A stretch of 64,000 bases of DNA from Brachynemurus nebulosus (taxonomy: Eukaryota > Arthropoda > Insecta > Neuroptera > Myrmeleontidae). The stretch is from the NCBI GenBank assembly GCA_035578155.1, contig JAPWDM010000034.1, positions 2,792,501-2,856,500 on the forward strand. The letters run 5' to 3'. This document shows, in pieces, positions 35,301 through 52,533 of the stretch. The position numbers and the translations under genes are program-made. The notes under the pieces are model-generated. The model had not been told where the DNA came from, did not search any database, and saw only the letters and a program-made list of their open reading frames with translations. How positions within the stretch are numbered: the stretch's first letter is position 1; every line of letters begins with the position of its first letter.

Positions 35301-37109
35301 AAGGCTATTGGCGGATAAGCATGGGTAGAAATGCCCCCGCACGAATTTTGTTGATTTTTTTTCTGCTAACTGCTTTCGATATAAGATTGAAATTTACTGA
35401 GTTTCAACCCTTAAAAACTCACCCTTTGGGGATAAAAAATTATTTTGTGAAAATCGAAAAAAATTTATAACTTTTGAATGGCGTGACGGATCTGGCTGAA
35501 ATTTTTATATGTTTTAGACACCTATATAGTGTATCTCAGAAAAAGTTATCAGCTTCAAAAAAAGTTATAAACCCCCGAAAAAAATTGTCTATTTTTTCAA
35601 TATTTTTTTTCATTAACTTGTAGCTATGGTACAATCACCAAATTTTTTTTGCAGGCTTCTTACTATGACCGATACAACATATAATTTTTCTAGAATTTTT
35701 TTCCGGGTGCGTTATAGATAAAAAAAATAAAATGTCCGAAAACATTTTTTTGTCGAGGTCATGTTTGTTGTACAATCGCCAAAATATTTCTAATTGTAAA
35801 TGTCAGAAAAGATATTTTTAGAGATAGGTATAGGCTTCCGGGTAGTCAGTCGATCGGAAATCGTTTTCAAGTTTTGAATATGTTCATAAAAACGTTTGTG
35901 AATATATAGTTTTCGAAAAAAAGAAAATAGACGACTCAAATCTTCAAATTCCTCGATCAGCCGAACACCTATCATAAATTTTTGAAACCATCAAAATAAC
36001 AATTACTACAAATGGGACTGATGAACAATAATATTTAATATAATATATCGACAGATACTTTTTTATTAAACTTGGGTAAACTTCTATGTAGTATCTTAAT
36101 CTTGGTTGTCTAGCGAGACCCGCTCATCTAATCCGACCTTCAATAATTAACAGAACTTACTGTTATATGTAGTTATAATATTGTATCATATGTTCTATCA
36201 AATGTAACTTGCTATGTGTAATATCATGTTGGATCAAATAGAATCAAAGACATGTAAAAATATTTTGGTAAATGTACAGCGGACGTAACGTCTAAAAAAA
36301 TATTTCTCAGTCTCATTTGCAATAATCATCGTTTTGGTAGTTTCAAAAACTGATTAGTGTTTGGTTGATCGAGGAGTTTGAAGATTTGAGTCGACTATTT
36401 TCTTTTTTCGAAAACTACGCACTCACAAACGTTTTTATGAACATATTCAAAACTTGCAAATGATTCCCGATCGACTGAGTACCCGGAAGCCTATACGTAT
36501 CTCTAGAAAAATTTTTCGGACATTTAATTTTTTTAACTATGATGCATCCGGAAAAAAATTCTGGAAAAATTATATGTTCTATCAATCATAGTGAGAAGCC
36601 TGCAGAAATATTTGGGTGATTGTACAACGAACATAACCTCGAAAAAAAAATCTTTTCGGACATTTTATTTTTTTTAACTATGACGCACCTGGAAAAAATT
36701 TCTGGAAAAATTATATGTTGTATCGGTCATAGTAAGAAGCCTGCAAAAAAATTTTGGTGATTGTAGCATAGCTGCAAGTTGGTGAAAAAAAATATTGAAA
36801 AATTAAATAATTTTTTTTTTTTTTTTGGGGGGGGGGAGTTATGATTTTTTTTGGAAGCTGACATTTTTTTCTGAGGCACACTATAGAGGTATCTAAAACA
36901 TATAAAAATTTCAGCCAAATCCGTCAAGCCATTCAAAAGTTATAATTTTTTTTCGATTTGCAAAAAATAATTTTTAACCCCCAAAGGGTGAGTTTTTAAG
37001 GGTTGAAACTCAGTAAATTTCAATCTTATATCGAAAGCAGTTAGCAGAAAAAAAACCAACAAAATTCGTGCGGGGGCATTTCTTCCCATGCTTATCCGCC
37101 AATAGCCTT
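35301..37109. mobile_element. 1.8-kb fold-back element (F)
   Basis: The arms 35301-35990 and 36340-37109 are inverted copies, starting AAGGCTATTGGCGGATAAGC and ending GCTTATCCGCCAATAGCCTT. The loop is about 350 bp. The outer 130 bp are clearly related to the end of block B of the fold-back family (AAGGCAATTGGCGGATAAGC), so block B seems to derive from an F-like element. The left arm near 35800 carries a short variant segment. No protein. Confidence 0.85.
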
Positions 37110-37676
<567 letters not shown>

Positions 37677-38990
37677 GGTGTAAAAGAAATAACTCTTGTT
37701 CTTTTGAGGGGTGACGCGACTGTTACAGCGGCCATCCAATGGTACGTACTCCGATTTTACGTAGTGACGTCAGCGATTAAGTGGGGTTCTCCTCTCACAG
37801 ATATGTTGTTGTTTGTCTGTGTTGGTGAAAATTTATGTACCAAGCCAGAGTCAGGGCCGTAGGTAATATTGCCTGAGGGCCTCGTAGCCTTTAAAAATTT
37901 TAAAATTTCACTGCAGATATATATGCACATATTCTGTATACAAAATGCAAATGTACAATGAGTAACGTAAAATTCTAGAATATTCTAATCGTCAACTAGC
38001 AGAGATATCAAAAAACAGACTTCACCGTTGAATTGGTCATTAAAAATGAGATTAAACAGCGCAGTTTGACAAAAATTCTAGAATGTTCTATTTGTCAACT
38101 AGCAAAGATATTGAAAAATAAATTGTACCATTTAATTGTCCATTGAAAAAGAGGTCAAATTACACATTTTGACAAATGTTCTGGAATATTCTATTCGTCA
38201 ACTAGCAAAGATATTCAAAAACAGACGTCGCCATTGTATTGGCTATCAAAAATGAGACCAAATAACACATTTTGAGAAATGTTCTAGAATATTCTATTTG
38301 TCAACTAACAAAGATATTGGAAAATCTACTGCACCACTTAATTGTCCAACCGAAATTAAACTAATGTAAACCAAATGTCCGATTTTGACAAACAATTTGT
38401 GCTATTTGACAAACAGAATATTCTAGAACATTTATCAAAATGTGCTATTCCGTCTTTTATTCGATGACCAATTAAATGGTGCAATCGATTTTTCGATATC
38501 TTTGTTAGTTGACGAATAGAACATTCTAGAATTTTTGTCAAAATGCGCTGCTTAATCTAATTTTTAGTGCCCAATTGAATAGTAAAGTTTATTTTTTGGT
38601 ATCTTTGCTAGTTCACGAGTAGAATATTCTAGAATTTTTGTCAGCTTCCACTATTTGGCGTCTTTTACGCTGATGAATGCGATAGTGAAATTGATTTTTC
38701 GACAGTTTTCTAAAAGTCGTCACTCATATTCATTAGTATAACATTCGATTTCCTTTGTCTACACAACCGAATTTTAGGTGTGAATTGTCTCTTAAGATTA
38801 TATTGTTTTAAATAAGTTCAGATAAATAATGTTTACCAACCCCCGAAACAAAAGATTACCGACGCCCCTGATCTTCCGATTTTACGTACTTCCCCTTAAA
38901 TTTGCACCGACCACTACGTAAAATTGGATTTATGGTGTAATTCCGAAAAAATTCCTGCGGTTTTAGTGTCTACAGAGTGCTATGAGTCAC
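37677..38990. mobile_element. E2 MITE split by element D1
   Basis: The outer parts 37677-37725 and 38938-38990 together match E1 (GGGTGTAAAAGAAATAACTC ... ATTCCGAAAAAATTCCTGCG). Element D1 interrupts it at a TA, which is duplicated. Confidence 0.8.
37726..38937 (+). mobile_element. Element D1: TA-flanked MITE with 103-bp repeats carrying HSE-like sites
   Basis: Ends CAGCGGCCATCCAATGG and, read inward, CACCATAAATCCAATTTT, with TA at 37724-37725 and 38938-38939. Comparison with the undisturbed E1 copy proves the insertion and the TA duplication. Inside are seven sites matching TTCNNGAANNTTC or its inverse, at 37973, 38076, 38179, 38282, 38416, 38519 and 38622. Spacings are 103, 103, 103, 134, 103, 103. 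The first four units face one way and the last three the other. No transposase. The 61-residue reading frame at 38356-38541 is also found in D2 but is a by-product of the repeat. Confidence 0.85.
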
Positions 38991-39762
38991 CCCTCAAAAT
39001 ATGCGCTCAAAAGTATTTTGACAAGTACAGTTTGTTAGATACAGTATAGCACCGATAATGGAAACATCAGTTTTGGAAATTTTTTGAGAGCATCAAATTA
39101 GTCAACATCACTTTTGGAAAGTTGCATCAAAAATGTCAAGTACATAAATATTAAATCCATGTGCAATAGACCATGACGCATAATTTTATCAAAAGAAACA
39201 AATAAATATACCGCTAATAGTAAAGACAAACAACAACAGACCTCAAAGCGTGGGAATATGGATTTTAATTATTGTACATAGAATGTTTATTTATATGTAT
39301 TCTGTTCTGTGGCGGCTTTTGTCATACGTAAAATGTAAACAAAATCATTTCAAAGCAAATTAATAAAACAACAAATGAAAAAATATTTTCTGAGATAAAT
39401 AATGTTTAATTCTTCACTTCCTTTTTTCTTTTATTAATATTTAAAAAAAACAATTTTAATTCAAAACATAATCTTACGATATTTGTGAATCGCCCCTGGT
39501 CAAAAAGCATCACTTTTGTCAAGCACCGCTTTTGGAGACTACTTTTTCTTGACAAAAGTGGTGCTCTACTGTATTAAAAAAATAAAAACAATGTTGTATT
39601 GAATCAAATAATGTATTTAAAGTGATGATATTTTTTACAAATTAGGACCCCTAAATGTTATGAATTTCTAAAGAAAAAGAAAATATCGAACTAAGTCTTA
39701 ATAACGACAGGTCAACGATAATGACAAAAGAAGACTTGTCAAAATACTTTTGAGCGCTACTG
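38991..39762. mobile_element. Two nested TA-type elements
   Basis: The inner element 39042-39571 has ends CAGTATAGCACC and, read inward, CAGTAGAGCACC (11 of 12) with TA at 39040-39041 and 39572-39573. The outer one, about 39003-39761, is bounded by GCGCTCAAAAGTATTTTGACAAG-type repeats (first 20 bases identical in inverse). The inner one has several CACTTTTG/CAAAAGTG words. No coding frame. Confidence 0.6.
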
Positions 39763-42234
39763 TATATTCCCGCTACTTTTTAATATGTATAGGGCTCCCC
39801 GATGGAAGTTACGAGCTAAAATTTGGTAAGTGGGGCTCATTTCCGATGCACCTCATACTATCAAAGTGGGGTCAAATTTTGGATCCGACCCAACCTTTAG
39901 GGGGGTGGTTGGGGGATAATAAAACAATAAAACTTTTCCAAACCGGTTGGAAATAATGTTTCGGTCGATTATCTACAACACATTCAAAATTCAGCTTCCT
40001 AGGATGATTTGGAGGGAGTAGAGGGTATTTTGGCTGGATCTAACACGCCCCCAGCCGCCCAGAATTAACATAGAGGGTTGAAATTTCGTGTGTTGATAAA
40101 GTTCGTACCTAAGTTGTGCTTTTTGGAGGTTATAATATCTTACCTTCACCCCCACCATTTTTAAGCTACAATTTCATGCTTTTTTGACGTTTTCGAAGTT
40201 TGTACCACTCGCACAGGTCACCCAAATAAACCCAGAGGGCTGAAATTTTGTATTCGGATTGAGTTAGTACTAAGGGGGTGCCTTTTGGGGGTCTCAACTT
40301 TTAACCCTTACCCCCCACCATTTTTATATCAAAAAGAACATGATTTTTCTTGTTTTTTAACAGTTTCGTTCGGTTTAAAATCTCCCCAAATAAACCTAGA
40401 GGGCTGAAATTTTGTGTACAGGTTAATTTAATAGCCAGCCACTGCTTTTTGGAGGTTTCAACTTTTAACCCGTACCCCCACGATTTTTATGCCAATATTT
40501 CCTTGATTTTTTTGCCTTTTTTCTAACACGCCTAGAGACTCTCTGAGTAAACGTAGAGGGCTGAAATTTTGTACATGTATTGAGTTAGTATCCAGTTAGT
40601 GCCTTTTAGGGATTCCACATTACTTCCCCCCCCACTTCTCCCATTTTTACATCGAAATTCAATGGTATTGTTAAATGTGTTTAAAATGCTTTATATTTAT
40701 ACTATAAGACAAGTAGGCGAATAGTAAATTTAAAAACGCCGTGAGCAGCGGGGCCCCATCACGGTAGTCGAATTTTCCCCTTCATCTTCGGTATTGAATG
40801 TCTACAAGCGAAATATGATTGAAAGTCTACAACCGAATTGTCATTTTGTTGGTTTCAAAACTGGTGATGAGTGTTCGGCTGATCGAGGCTTTAAAAAAAG
40901 GTTTTAAGTATTTAAGGGCTGTATCTCAGTAAATTTCAATTTTGTGCCGAAAACAGGTAGCAGAAAAAAAGCCAACACAATTCGTACGAGGACATTCCTG
41001 CCCATGTTTATCCGCTAATCGCCTTTATGTTTTAGTTTTAAATATTAAAAAAGGACCTTAAATAGTAAACTGGAAGGCCTTTATAAAGATATTTTTTCTT
41101 TCCAAAAAAATCCAAAATTTCTATTTTATAAATACTAAAAATTCAAAATTCCTAATTTATAAATAAACAGTGACTTTAATAACATTTTTAAATTACTTAA
41201 TATGTACGTATTTCATTTGTCATAAAAGTAAGTTCATTTTTTTTTAAATTTTTTAAAATTACTATTCGCCTACTTGTATTTAGAATAAACATAATGCTTT
41301 TAAAACACATTTAACAATAGCATTCAATTCCGATGTAAAAATGGGAGAAGTGGGGGGAAAAGTGATGTGGACTCCCTACAAGGTACTAGCTGGATACTAA
41401 CTGAATACACGTACAAAATTTCAGCCCTCTAGGTTTCCTTATGGAGTCTCTAGACGTGTTAGAAAACAAGCAAAAAAATTAAGGAAATATTGGCGTAAAA
41501 ATCGTGGGGGTAAGGGTTAAAAGTTGAAACCTCCAAAAAACAGTGTCTGGCTATTAGCTTAACCTGTACACCAAATTTCAGCCCTCTAGGTCTATTTGGG
41601 GAGATTTTGACCCGAACGAAACTGTTAAAAAACAAGAAAAATCATGTTCTTTTGGGTATAAAAATGGTGGGGGTAGGGGTTAAAAATCGAGACCCCCAAA
41701 AGGCACCCCCTTGATACTAACTCAATCCGAATACAAAATTTCAGCCCTCTAGGTTTATTCGGGTGACCTGTGCGAGTGGTACAAACTTCGAAAACGTCGA
41801 AAATGCATGAAATTGTAGCTTAAAAATGAGGGGGGTGGGGGTAAAATATTAAAACCTCCAAAAAGCACAACCTAGGTACGAACTTTATCAACACACCAAA
41901 TTTCAACCCTCTACGTTAATTCTGGGGGGCTGGGGGCCTGTTAGATCCAGCGAAAATCGTTTTTCCCCCCTCTACTCCCACCATATCATCCTAGGAAGCT
42001 GAATTTTGGATATGTTGTAGATAATTGACCGAAACATTATTTAAAACCGATTTGGAAAAGTTTTATTGCTTTTCCGCCCCCCACCACCCCCTTAAAGGTC
42101 GGGTCCGAAAAAAAATTTGCCCAAAATTTGACCCCACTTTGATAGTATTGTTGTGCATCGGAATAAGCCCCACTTACCAAATTTCATCTCTTAACTTCCA
42201 TAGGGGGGCCCTACACATATTAAAAGGTTGCGGG

Positions 42235-42327
<93 letters not shown>

Positions 42328-42456
42328 CATCTTTTTTTTTTACATAATCGTGTTCTACGGGTCCGAAAACGGATAGCGCCCCTGGTCTCGCCTCTCGCAG
42401 CTCTTATCGTATAGACTGTATAAGTCTAATTTTTCGGAGAAAATTCGACTAAAAAT
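39763..42456 (+). mobile_element. Fold-back family, copy 3 (A'-B-A-(TA)n-C)
   Basis: Block A inverted (39763-40735), block B (40736-41240), block A direct (41241-42238), (TA)n (42239-42323) and block C (42324-42456). The left (TA)n and C are missing. Block A to C here is almost identical to 45840-47090: the same 75-residue shadow frame before the TA run occurs in both, which indicates a recent duplication or gene conversion. The TTCAGCCCTCTA core recurs at 41420, 41577, 41740 and 41902. Confidence 0.8.
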
Positions 42457-42526
42457 TTAAAAAAAATGAACTTACTTTTATAACAAATGTTAAAGTTAAT
42501 GTTACTTATAAAGTAGGAATTTTGGA
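42457..42526. repeat. Fragment of block B between two fold-back copies
   Basis: About 70 bp matching the inverted start of block B (compare 47091-47190). It separates the C ends of copies 3 and 4. Confidence 0.5.
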
Positions 42527-47090
<4,564 letters not shown>

Positions 47091-48005
47091 GTGAACTTAC
47101 TTTTATGACAAATGAAATACATACATATTAAGTAATTTAAAAATGTTATTAAAGTCACTGTTTATTTATAAATTAGGAATTTTGGATTTTTAGTATTTAT
47201 AAAATAGAAATTTTGGATTTTTTTGGAAAGAAAAAATATCTTTATAAAGACCTTCCAGTTTACTATTGAAGGTCCTTTTTTAATATTTAAAACTAAAACA
47301 TAAAGGCAATTAGCGGATAAACATGGGCAGGAATGTCCTCGTACGAATTGTGTTGGCTTTTTTTCTGCTACCTGTTTTCGGCACAAAATTGAAATTTACT
47401 GAGATACAGCACTTAAATACTTAAAACCTTTTTTTAAAGCCTCGATCAGCCGAACACTCATCACCAGTTTTGAAACCAACAAAATGACAATTCGGTTGTA
47501 GACTTTCAATCACATTTCGCTTGTAGACATTCAATACCGAAGATGAAGGGGAAAATTCGACTACCGTGATGGGGCCCCGCTGCTCACGGCGTTTTTTTTT
47601 ATAAAATAGAAATTTTGGATTTTTTTTTTGGAAAGAAAAAATATCTTTATAAAGGCCTTCCAGTTTACTATTTAAGTTCCTTTTTTAATATTTTTTAAAA
47701 ATAAAACACAAAGGCAATTGGCGGGTAAGCATGGGTAGGAATGCCGTCGTACGAATTGTGTTGGCTTTTTTCCTGCTAACTGCTATCGGCACCAAATTGA
47801 AATTTACTGAGATTGGGCCTTTGAAAACTTAAAACCTTTCTTTAAAGCCACGATCAGCCGGACACTCATCATCAGTTTTGAAACGATCAAAATGACAAAT
47901 CGCTTGTAGACTTTCAATCACATTTTGCTTGTAGACATTCAATACCGAAGATGAAGGGAAAAATTCGACTTCCGTGATGGGGCCTCGCTGCTCACGGCGT
48001 GTTTT
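47091..48005 (-). repeat. Two inverted block B copies
   Basis: 47096-47592 and 47597-48003 are successive minus-oriented copies of block B. Each ends in CTGCTCACGGCGT followed by T-rich sequence. The first closely matches 40736-41240. The second differs more and is closer to 32500-32996. Confidence 0.75.
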
Positions 48006-48137
48006 TTGCAATTACAGTTAATATGTGTAAATTTGAACAAAAATATATCCATGATTCAATGTTTTTTTGGTCAGCGGAGGAAGTAATGTTATAATGGTTT
48101 TTCAAAAAGTTGGCCTCTTTATTAGTAAGCGCTATGG
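48006..48137. other. Spacer
   Basis: Short non-coding stretch between fold-back material and element G. Confidence 0.3.
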
Positions 48138-49841
48138 GGTTGGTCCACATCAAATCAACCAATGCTTAAAACCTTATGTCTTCAGATCATTATAATATTT
48201 CTTTTATAAGGTAGTTAGTAGTTGCTTTGAATTTAAAATATAAATATTATTCTTTTTATTTTATTCTTTTTATTACTATTGTTTTTATAGTTAGGTAGTT
48301 ATAACAATTTTTAAAATTCAATAATCGCAATTTTTAGGAGCGCTTTGAAATATTTAAACACATGTAACTCAAAAACTATTTGCCCTAAAAAGCTGAAGCT
48401 GATACCATTCATTTCAGAATTAAAAGGGCTTTAATTTGACGTATAATATGATAATGCAATTCAAATTTAATCCTTTCTCCACAATCCAAAAAAATCATTT
48501 TCATAAAAAATCCAAAATCCAAAATTAATTTTTTTGAAAAAAAAAAATGTTATACCCAGCCTCTTTAGTTGGTATATTTTTAGTACAGTACATGTTACTA
48601 ACAAGTAAAGATCCCAAGGACGGACCTATCGATTTTGATGAAATTTGAATAAGCTGGTAGTACACTAAAAAATAAGCGACACGTATTTTTTTTTATCTGC
48701 GGTAAAACGGTTTGAAGGGTTGAAATAGCTCTTCAAAAATTGTGGTAAAAATTATATTTTTCAAATATCTCGAAAACGGTAATAGATAGAAGAGATAGAA
48801 AAAAAGCTTAAATTGGCGATATTTCTCTTTTATAAAGAGCTATATATTGATATGCAATTTATTCACATTGCACCAACAGGGGTAGTTGGGCGTTAAAATT
48901 AGGGGGTTAATTTTGCGAAAAGGGGGTAAAAAATAAAATATTAAAATTTTGTTTGCAGATTTCAAATATACGTAAAAAAATCTAATCGACCTGTTTTCGT
49001 TCAATTTTCTAATATTAAATCTAGGAGTAGTTAACTAGGGGGTGACGCTGTCGATATAATAATCGTACTATTTGAGTAGCAAATCGTGTTGATCGTAAGG
49101 TTGAATTCAGAAATTGCATTCCTACATTATTTTAATTGTTTTATTAAACTATTTTCCGTGAAAAAGAAGTTTTAAATAACTCAAATAGTACGATTATGTC
49201 GACACAGTCACCCTCTGGTTAACGACTCCTAAACTTAATATTAGGAAATTGAGCAAAAACAGGTCGATTAGAATTTTTTACGTATATTTGAAATCTGCAA
49301 ACAAAATTTTAATATATTTTATTTTTTACCCCCTTTTCATAAAATTAACCCCCTAATTTTAACCCCCACTACCCCTGTTGGTGCAATTTAAATAAATTAC
49401 ATATCAATAGATAGCTCTTTGAAAAAGAGCAATGTCGTCAATTTAAACTTTTAGTTTTACATATTTTTTATTTTTTTTAAGAAAATTAAAAATTCCGATT
49501 TTGGATTTTTTATAAAAATTAGTTTTTTGGATTGTGGAGAAAGGGTTAAATTTGAATTGCATTATCATGTTATACGTCAAATTAAAGTCCTTTTAATTCT
49601 GAAATTAATGGTACCAGTTTTAGCTTTCTAGTGAAAATAGTTTTTGAGTTATATGTGTTTAAATATTTCAAAGCGCTCTTAAAAATTGCGCTTTTTGGAT
49701 ATTAAAAATTGTTATAACTCAAATACGAATATTTGAGTTATAACATTGATTTGAAGAAACTATTCACCAAATATCATCCATTTTAAGAACATTGATGTTT
49801 AAAATAATGTTTTTATTGGTTGATTTGATATGGACTAACTC
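48138..49841. mobile_element. 1.7-kb fold-back element (G) next to exon 3
   Basis: The arms pair along almost the whole length: GTTGGTCCACATCAAATCAA with its inverse TTGATTTGATATGGACTAAC at the far end, and near the centre CTCAAATAGTACGATTAT with ATAATCGTACTATTTGAG. The loop is under 100 bp (about 49085-49160). The right end is 55 bp upstream of the exon 3 splice acceptor. Confidence 0.85.
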
Positions 49842-49896
49842 TGTCGCCTTGTTTCAGGTTGTATTTAATAAATAGTAAATTATTTTTTCTTTACAG

Positions 49897-50592
49897 CTAG
49901 TCAATTACTGTAACAATAGCCATTGTCAAATAATTAATTTCGACTTAAGTTTCTTTCCGTCACATGTGGATGAAGACAGAGGCCACGCCTATCGCCCACT
50001 AATTATACAAGATGCACTGTGTAGAACAGGAGCTGTACTCTTCCTTGAAAACAATCAACGTGTAACAAAACGTGCAAACCAACCGAAAATATTAAATTTA
50101 TATTACCGGGCGTTGTATGGTTCGGGAATATTGGCGTGGCCAATGAAGAATGCTGTGAGTAGTTTAACACATCCAAAAATGTTCGACTATTTCCATACTG
50201 AGCCGGATAACTTTTATTTCTTACAAATGGCGGAAATTCAACGTTTAATCATAATTAACAAACTAGATATACATAAGAATATTATGTTACCGTGGGTGCA
50301 ATGTGCATTGACGGTTGATTGTATATTACCGATTGGAGCACAGTCAGGTGGATGCCGTTTCGATAAGAAGCCACATTATCGATATTCTGGTTGCCATAAT
50401 TATGATGTTTCTGCCCTTAGTATTGTATTAGGTTTAACAAATGGTTTTAATGAGTCCCGATATATGTATCGAGGCGTAAAACCGTTGTTCACCAAAGTGA
50501 GTCTAGATCGCGCTATCACCGAGCTAATATTATTAGAACGTAACACGACCAGTGAAAGTAGTTCGTTAATTAATACGATCACATCATCCTAA
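49897..50592 (+). CDS. DUF1647-like membrane protein, terminal exon (231 codons + stop)
   Basis: The acceptor is TTTTTTCTTTACAG|CTA and the phase is 0. This encodes residues 132-362. Boxes in order: YCNNSHCQIINFDLSFFPSHV, YRPLIIQDALCRTGAVLFLENN (the PLIIQ.aL...G...W.D-type region where a sugar-nucleotide enzyme would have its metal-binding acidic motif), a FHTE segment, LPWVQCALTVDCILPIG, and GCHNYDVSALSIVLG (a CHRYDQSALN-like C-terminal signature). These boxes match my memory of DUF1647 (C. elegans-type) and related glycosyltransferase-like families. The usual Asp of the metal motif is not obvious (FLENN), so catalysis is uncertain. The conserved Cys suggest lumenal disulfides; sequons NNS, NES and NTT are present. 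The stop TAA is at 50590. Confidence 0.9.
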   Translation, partial: LVNYCNNSHCQIINFDLSFFPSHVDEDRGHAYRPLIIQDALCRTGAVLFLENNQRVTKRANQPKILNLYYRALYGSGILAWPMKNAVSSLTHPKMFDYFHTEPDNFYFLQMAEIQRLIIINKLDIHKNIMLPWVQCALTVDCILPIGAQSGGCRFDKKPHYRYSGCHNYDVSALSIVLGLTNGFNESRYMYRGVKPLFTKVSLDRAITELILLERNTTSESSSLINTITSS

Positions 50593-51164
50593 AGATACTT
50601 ATTATGACTCTCATGGAATATTCGTCTCGAAAGAAGAACTTTTATGTGATCTATACAATTTTTATAATTTTTATTTATGAATTTCATTGATTGTTTTGAT
50701 ATTGCTTATTAAATGTACTTATGGAGAAGTAATTTAATTTATACAGAGAGTTACAAAAATTTCCATCGTATAGAAAATATCTCTCACGTTTAGTTATTAA
50801 TCTCTAACAATTCATATGAAACAATTTTTTCAACCTAAACTGACACATTTTCCAGAACAGGTTAGCATACGTAATCTTTTGTTAACAATTACTAGCACTA
50901 GTGGCTGATTTTTATTGATAAATTCTAATAATACCAACACAATTTAGTTTTTACAAATATAGTATAAAATGAAATGATGAACACTTTTTTTCGATAAAAA
51001 AAATACTGGGCACAGTAACATTTTACCATAGATTAAAAAATTGTCATAATTGGTCTTAATCATCAAAAGCGTTAAAATGAGGTAATTCGCCCAGTTCATA
51101 GGCAGTCTGAATTACTTAGAGCGTATATTTATGGTTTATGGCTATAAAAAAGATTACTAAATAT
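50593..51164 (+). other. Probable 3' untranslated region and downstream DNA
   Basis: AT-rich. ATTAAA at 50708-50713 is a plausible polyadenylation signal about 115 bp after the stop. Nothing else is supported before the MITE at 51165. Confidence 0.45.
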
Positions 51165-51915
51165 AGGGCCAATTCGTATCGGCGTAAGTGGAAGCGGCTT
51201 GCGCTCAAGTATAAGCCATATGTGCTTGAAAACAAACACATTTGGGGCCAGTATTATAAAAGCTAACTAAATTAATTTTATTCACAGATGTCAGTATTAT
51301 AAAATTGAAATAAATTAAGTAGGCAACTAAGTTTTAGTTGACAGAAAATCTACCGACTAAATTTTATTCGGAGATTAATTTGACTGTTCTGAAAGATTTT
51401 TACAAACATAATTTATGTTTATATTTATACATATTATACAGGTTTTATATATGTTGTAATACAAATTAGAGGTACAGAATTAATTTTTATATTATAGTAT
51501 GTATATATGAAAATTAAAACATATTTGCAACATATTATAGGTTAATCTACTACTAAATAATTCAATTATGAGATACGTTTATAATACTGAACCAATATTT
51601 AATTTAATTCACAACTATTTTTATTCGTAGAATAGTTACTCGTTGATTTAGTTGTCCTTTATAATATTGGGCCTTGGCTTGCTATTGATATGTATGTACA
51701 TTCCTGTCTCACTTTTCATGTTCTAGTGATAAGGGTGAGAAGTATATGTATAGCCATGTTGGCTATATACTTCTCACCCTTCTCACTAGAATATGGAAAG
51801 TGAGGTAGGAATATACACACATATCAACAGCAAGCCAAATGTGTTTGTTTTCAAACACATATTGCTTACACTTAAGCGCAAGCCGCTTCCGCTTACGTCG
51901 ATACGAATCGGCCCA
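51165..51915. mobile_element. Hairpin MITE with long arms
   Basis: Ends AGGGCCAATTCGTATCGGCG and, read inward, TGGGCCGATTCGTATCGACG. The left arm (51165-51244 plus 51674-51745) and right arm (51755-51915) pair over about 150 bp with a tiny loop near 51750. A second element (51245-51673) interrupts the left arm. A single diverged arm is found at 19190-19336. Confidence 0.8.
51245..51673. mobile_element. MITE nested in the hairpin's left arm
   Basis: Ends GGGCCAGTATTATAAA and, read inward, GGCCCAATATTATAAA. Removing it restores pairing of the outer hairpin, with TTG(G) at both borders as a possible target duplication. Confidence 0.65.
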
Positions 51916-52533
51916 TAGATTGTTAGGTTCTTTATAAATTTTGTCGCTGGTAATTTTAAAATGAACTGACAGTTGTGATAAGTATTAAATTCTTAAGTAC
52001 ACTTTGATATTGACAGGTAGCAGAAAACGGAGCTATTCGTTAATGAGTATCTTCATTATCTTCTGTCGGATTAAATCATTTGAATGAATGGATTATTGTA
52101 ATTTTTGAAAATGGAAATAATATTTAATAAGATAAATATGTCAATAAATTAAAATAATGATAATGTATAAGGAAATAAAGAGAAAAATATAAACTAAAAG
52201 AATCCATTCATATGGAATATGTAAATATCAGTCAAAGAGCACTTAAAAATGTATTTATATCAATTGTCGGTTGGAGTTCGTACTATTTATATAGAACCTG
52301 TCTGAATCTCACATCTTTGTATATTAGTATTTATAGAATTTGGTGTATGTCGCTGCCGTTGATGTAATTTACTATTGTTTCGTAACTACGCTAAAATATC
52401 CTTATGACAACTGATATGTAAACTTATTAAAGGAAAGAGTGTTAATTTCATTTTTATTTGCAAATCAAAGGAGTTAAAATATGTACTTGACGAAATATTG
52501 CATTTTAACAGCTTACAAGAAAACCTCGCGAGG
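51916..52533. other. AT-rich, no feature recognised
   Basis: No gene or paired repeat seen. Confidence 0.3.

Noticed and set aside
38356..38541. 61-residue frame found in both D1 and D2 (MTKILECSIRQL...)
   Set aside because: It lies across the turn of the 103-bp repeat array and only reflects the near identity of the two D copies. No domain is recognisable.
42025..42414. Open frame of 129 residues with a long IYIYIY tail, repeated almost identically at 46640-47011
   Set aside because: The tail is translated (TA)n and the front is block A of the fold-back family read in a chance frame. The two frames match because the DNA is duplicated, not because of protein selection.
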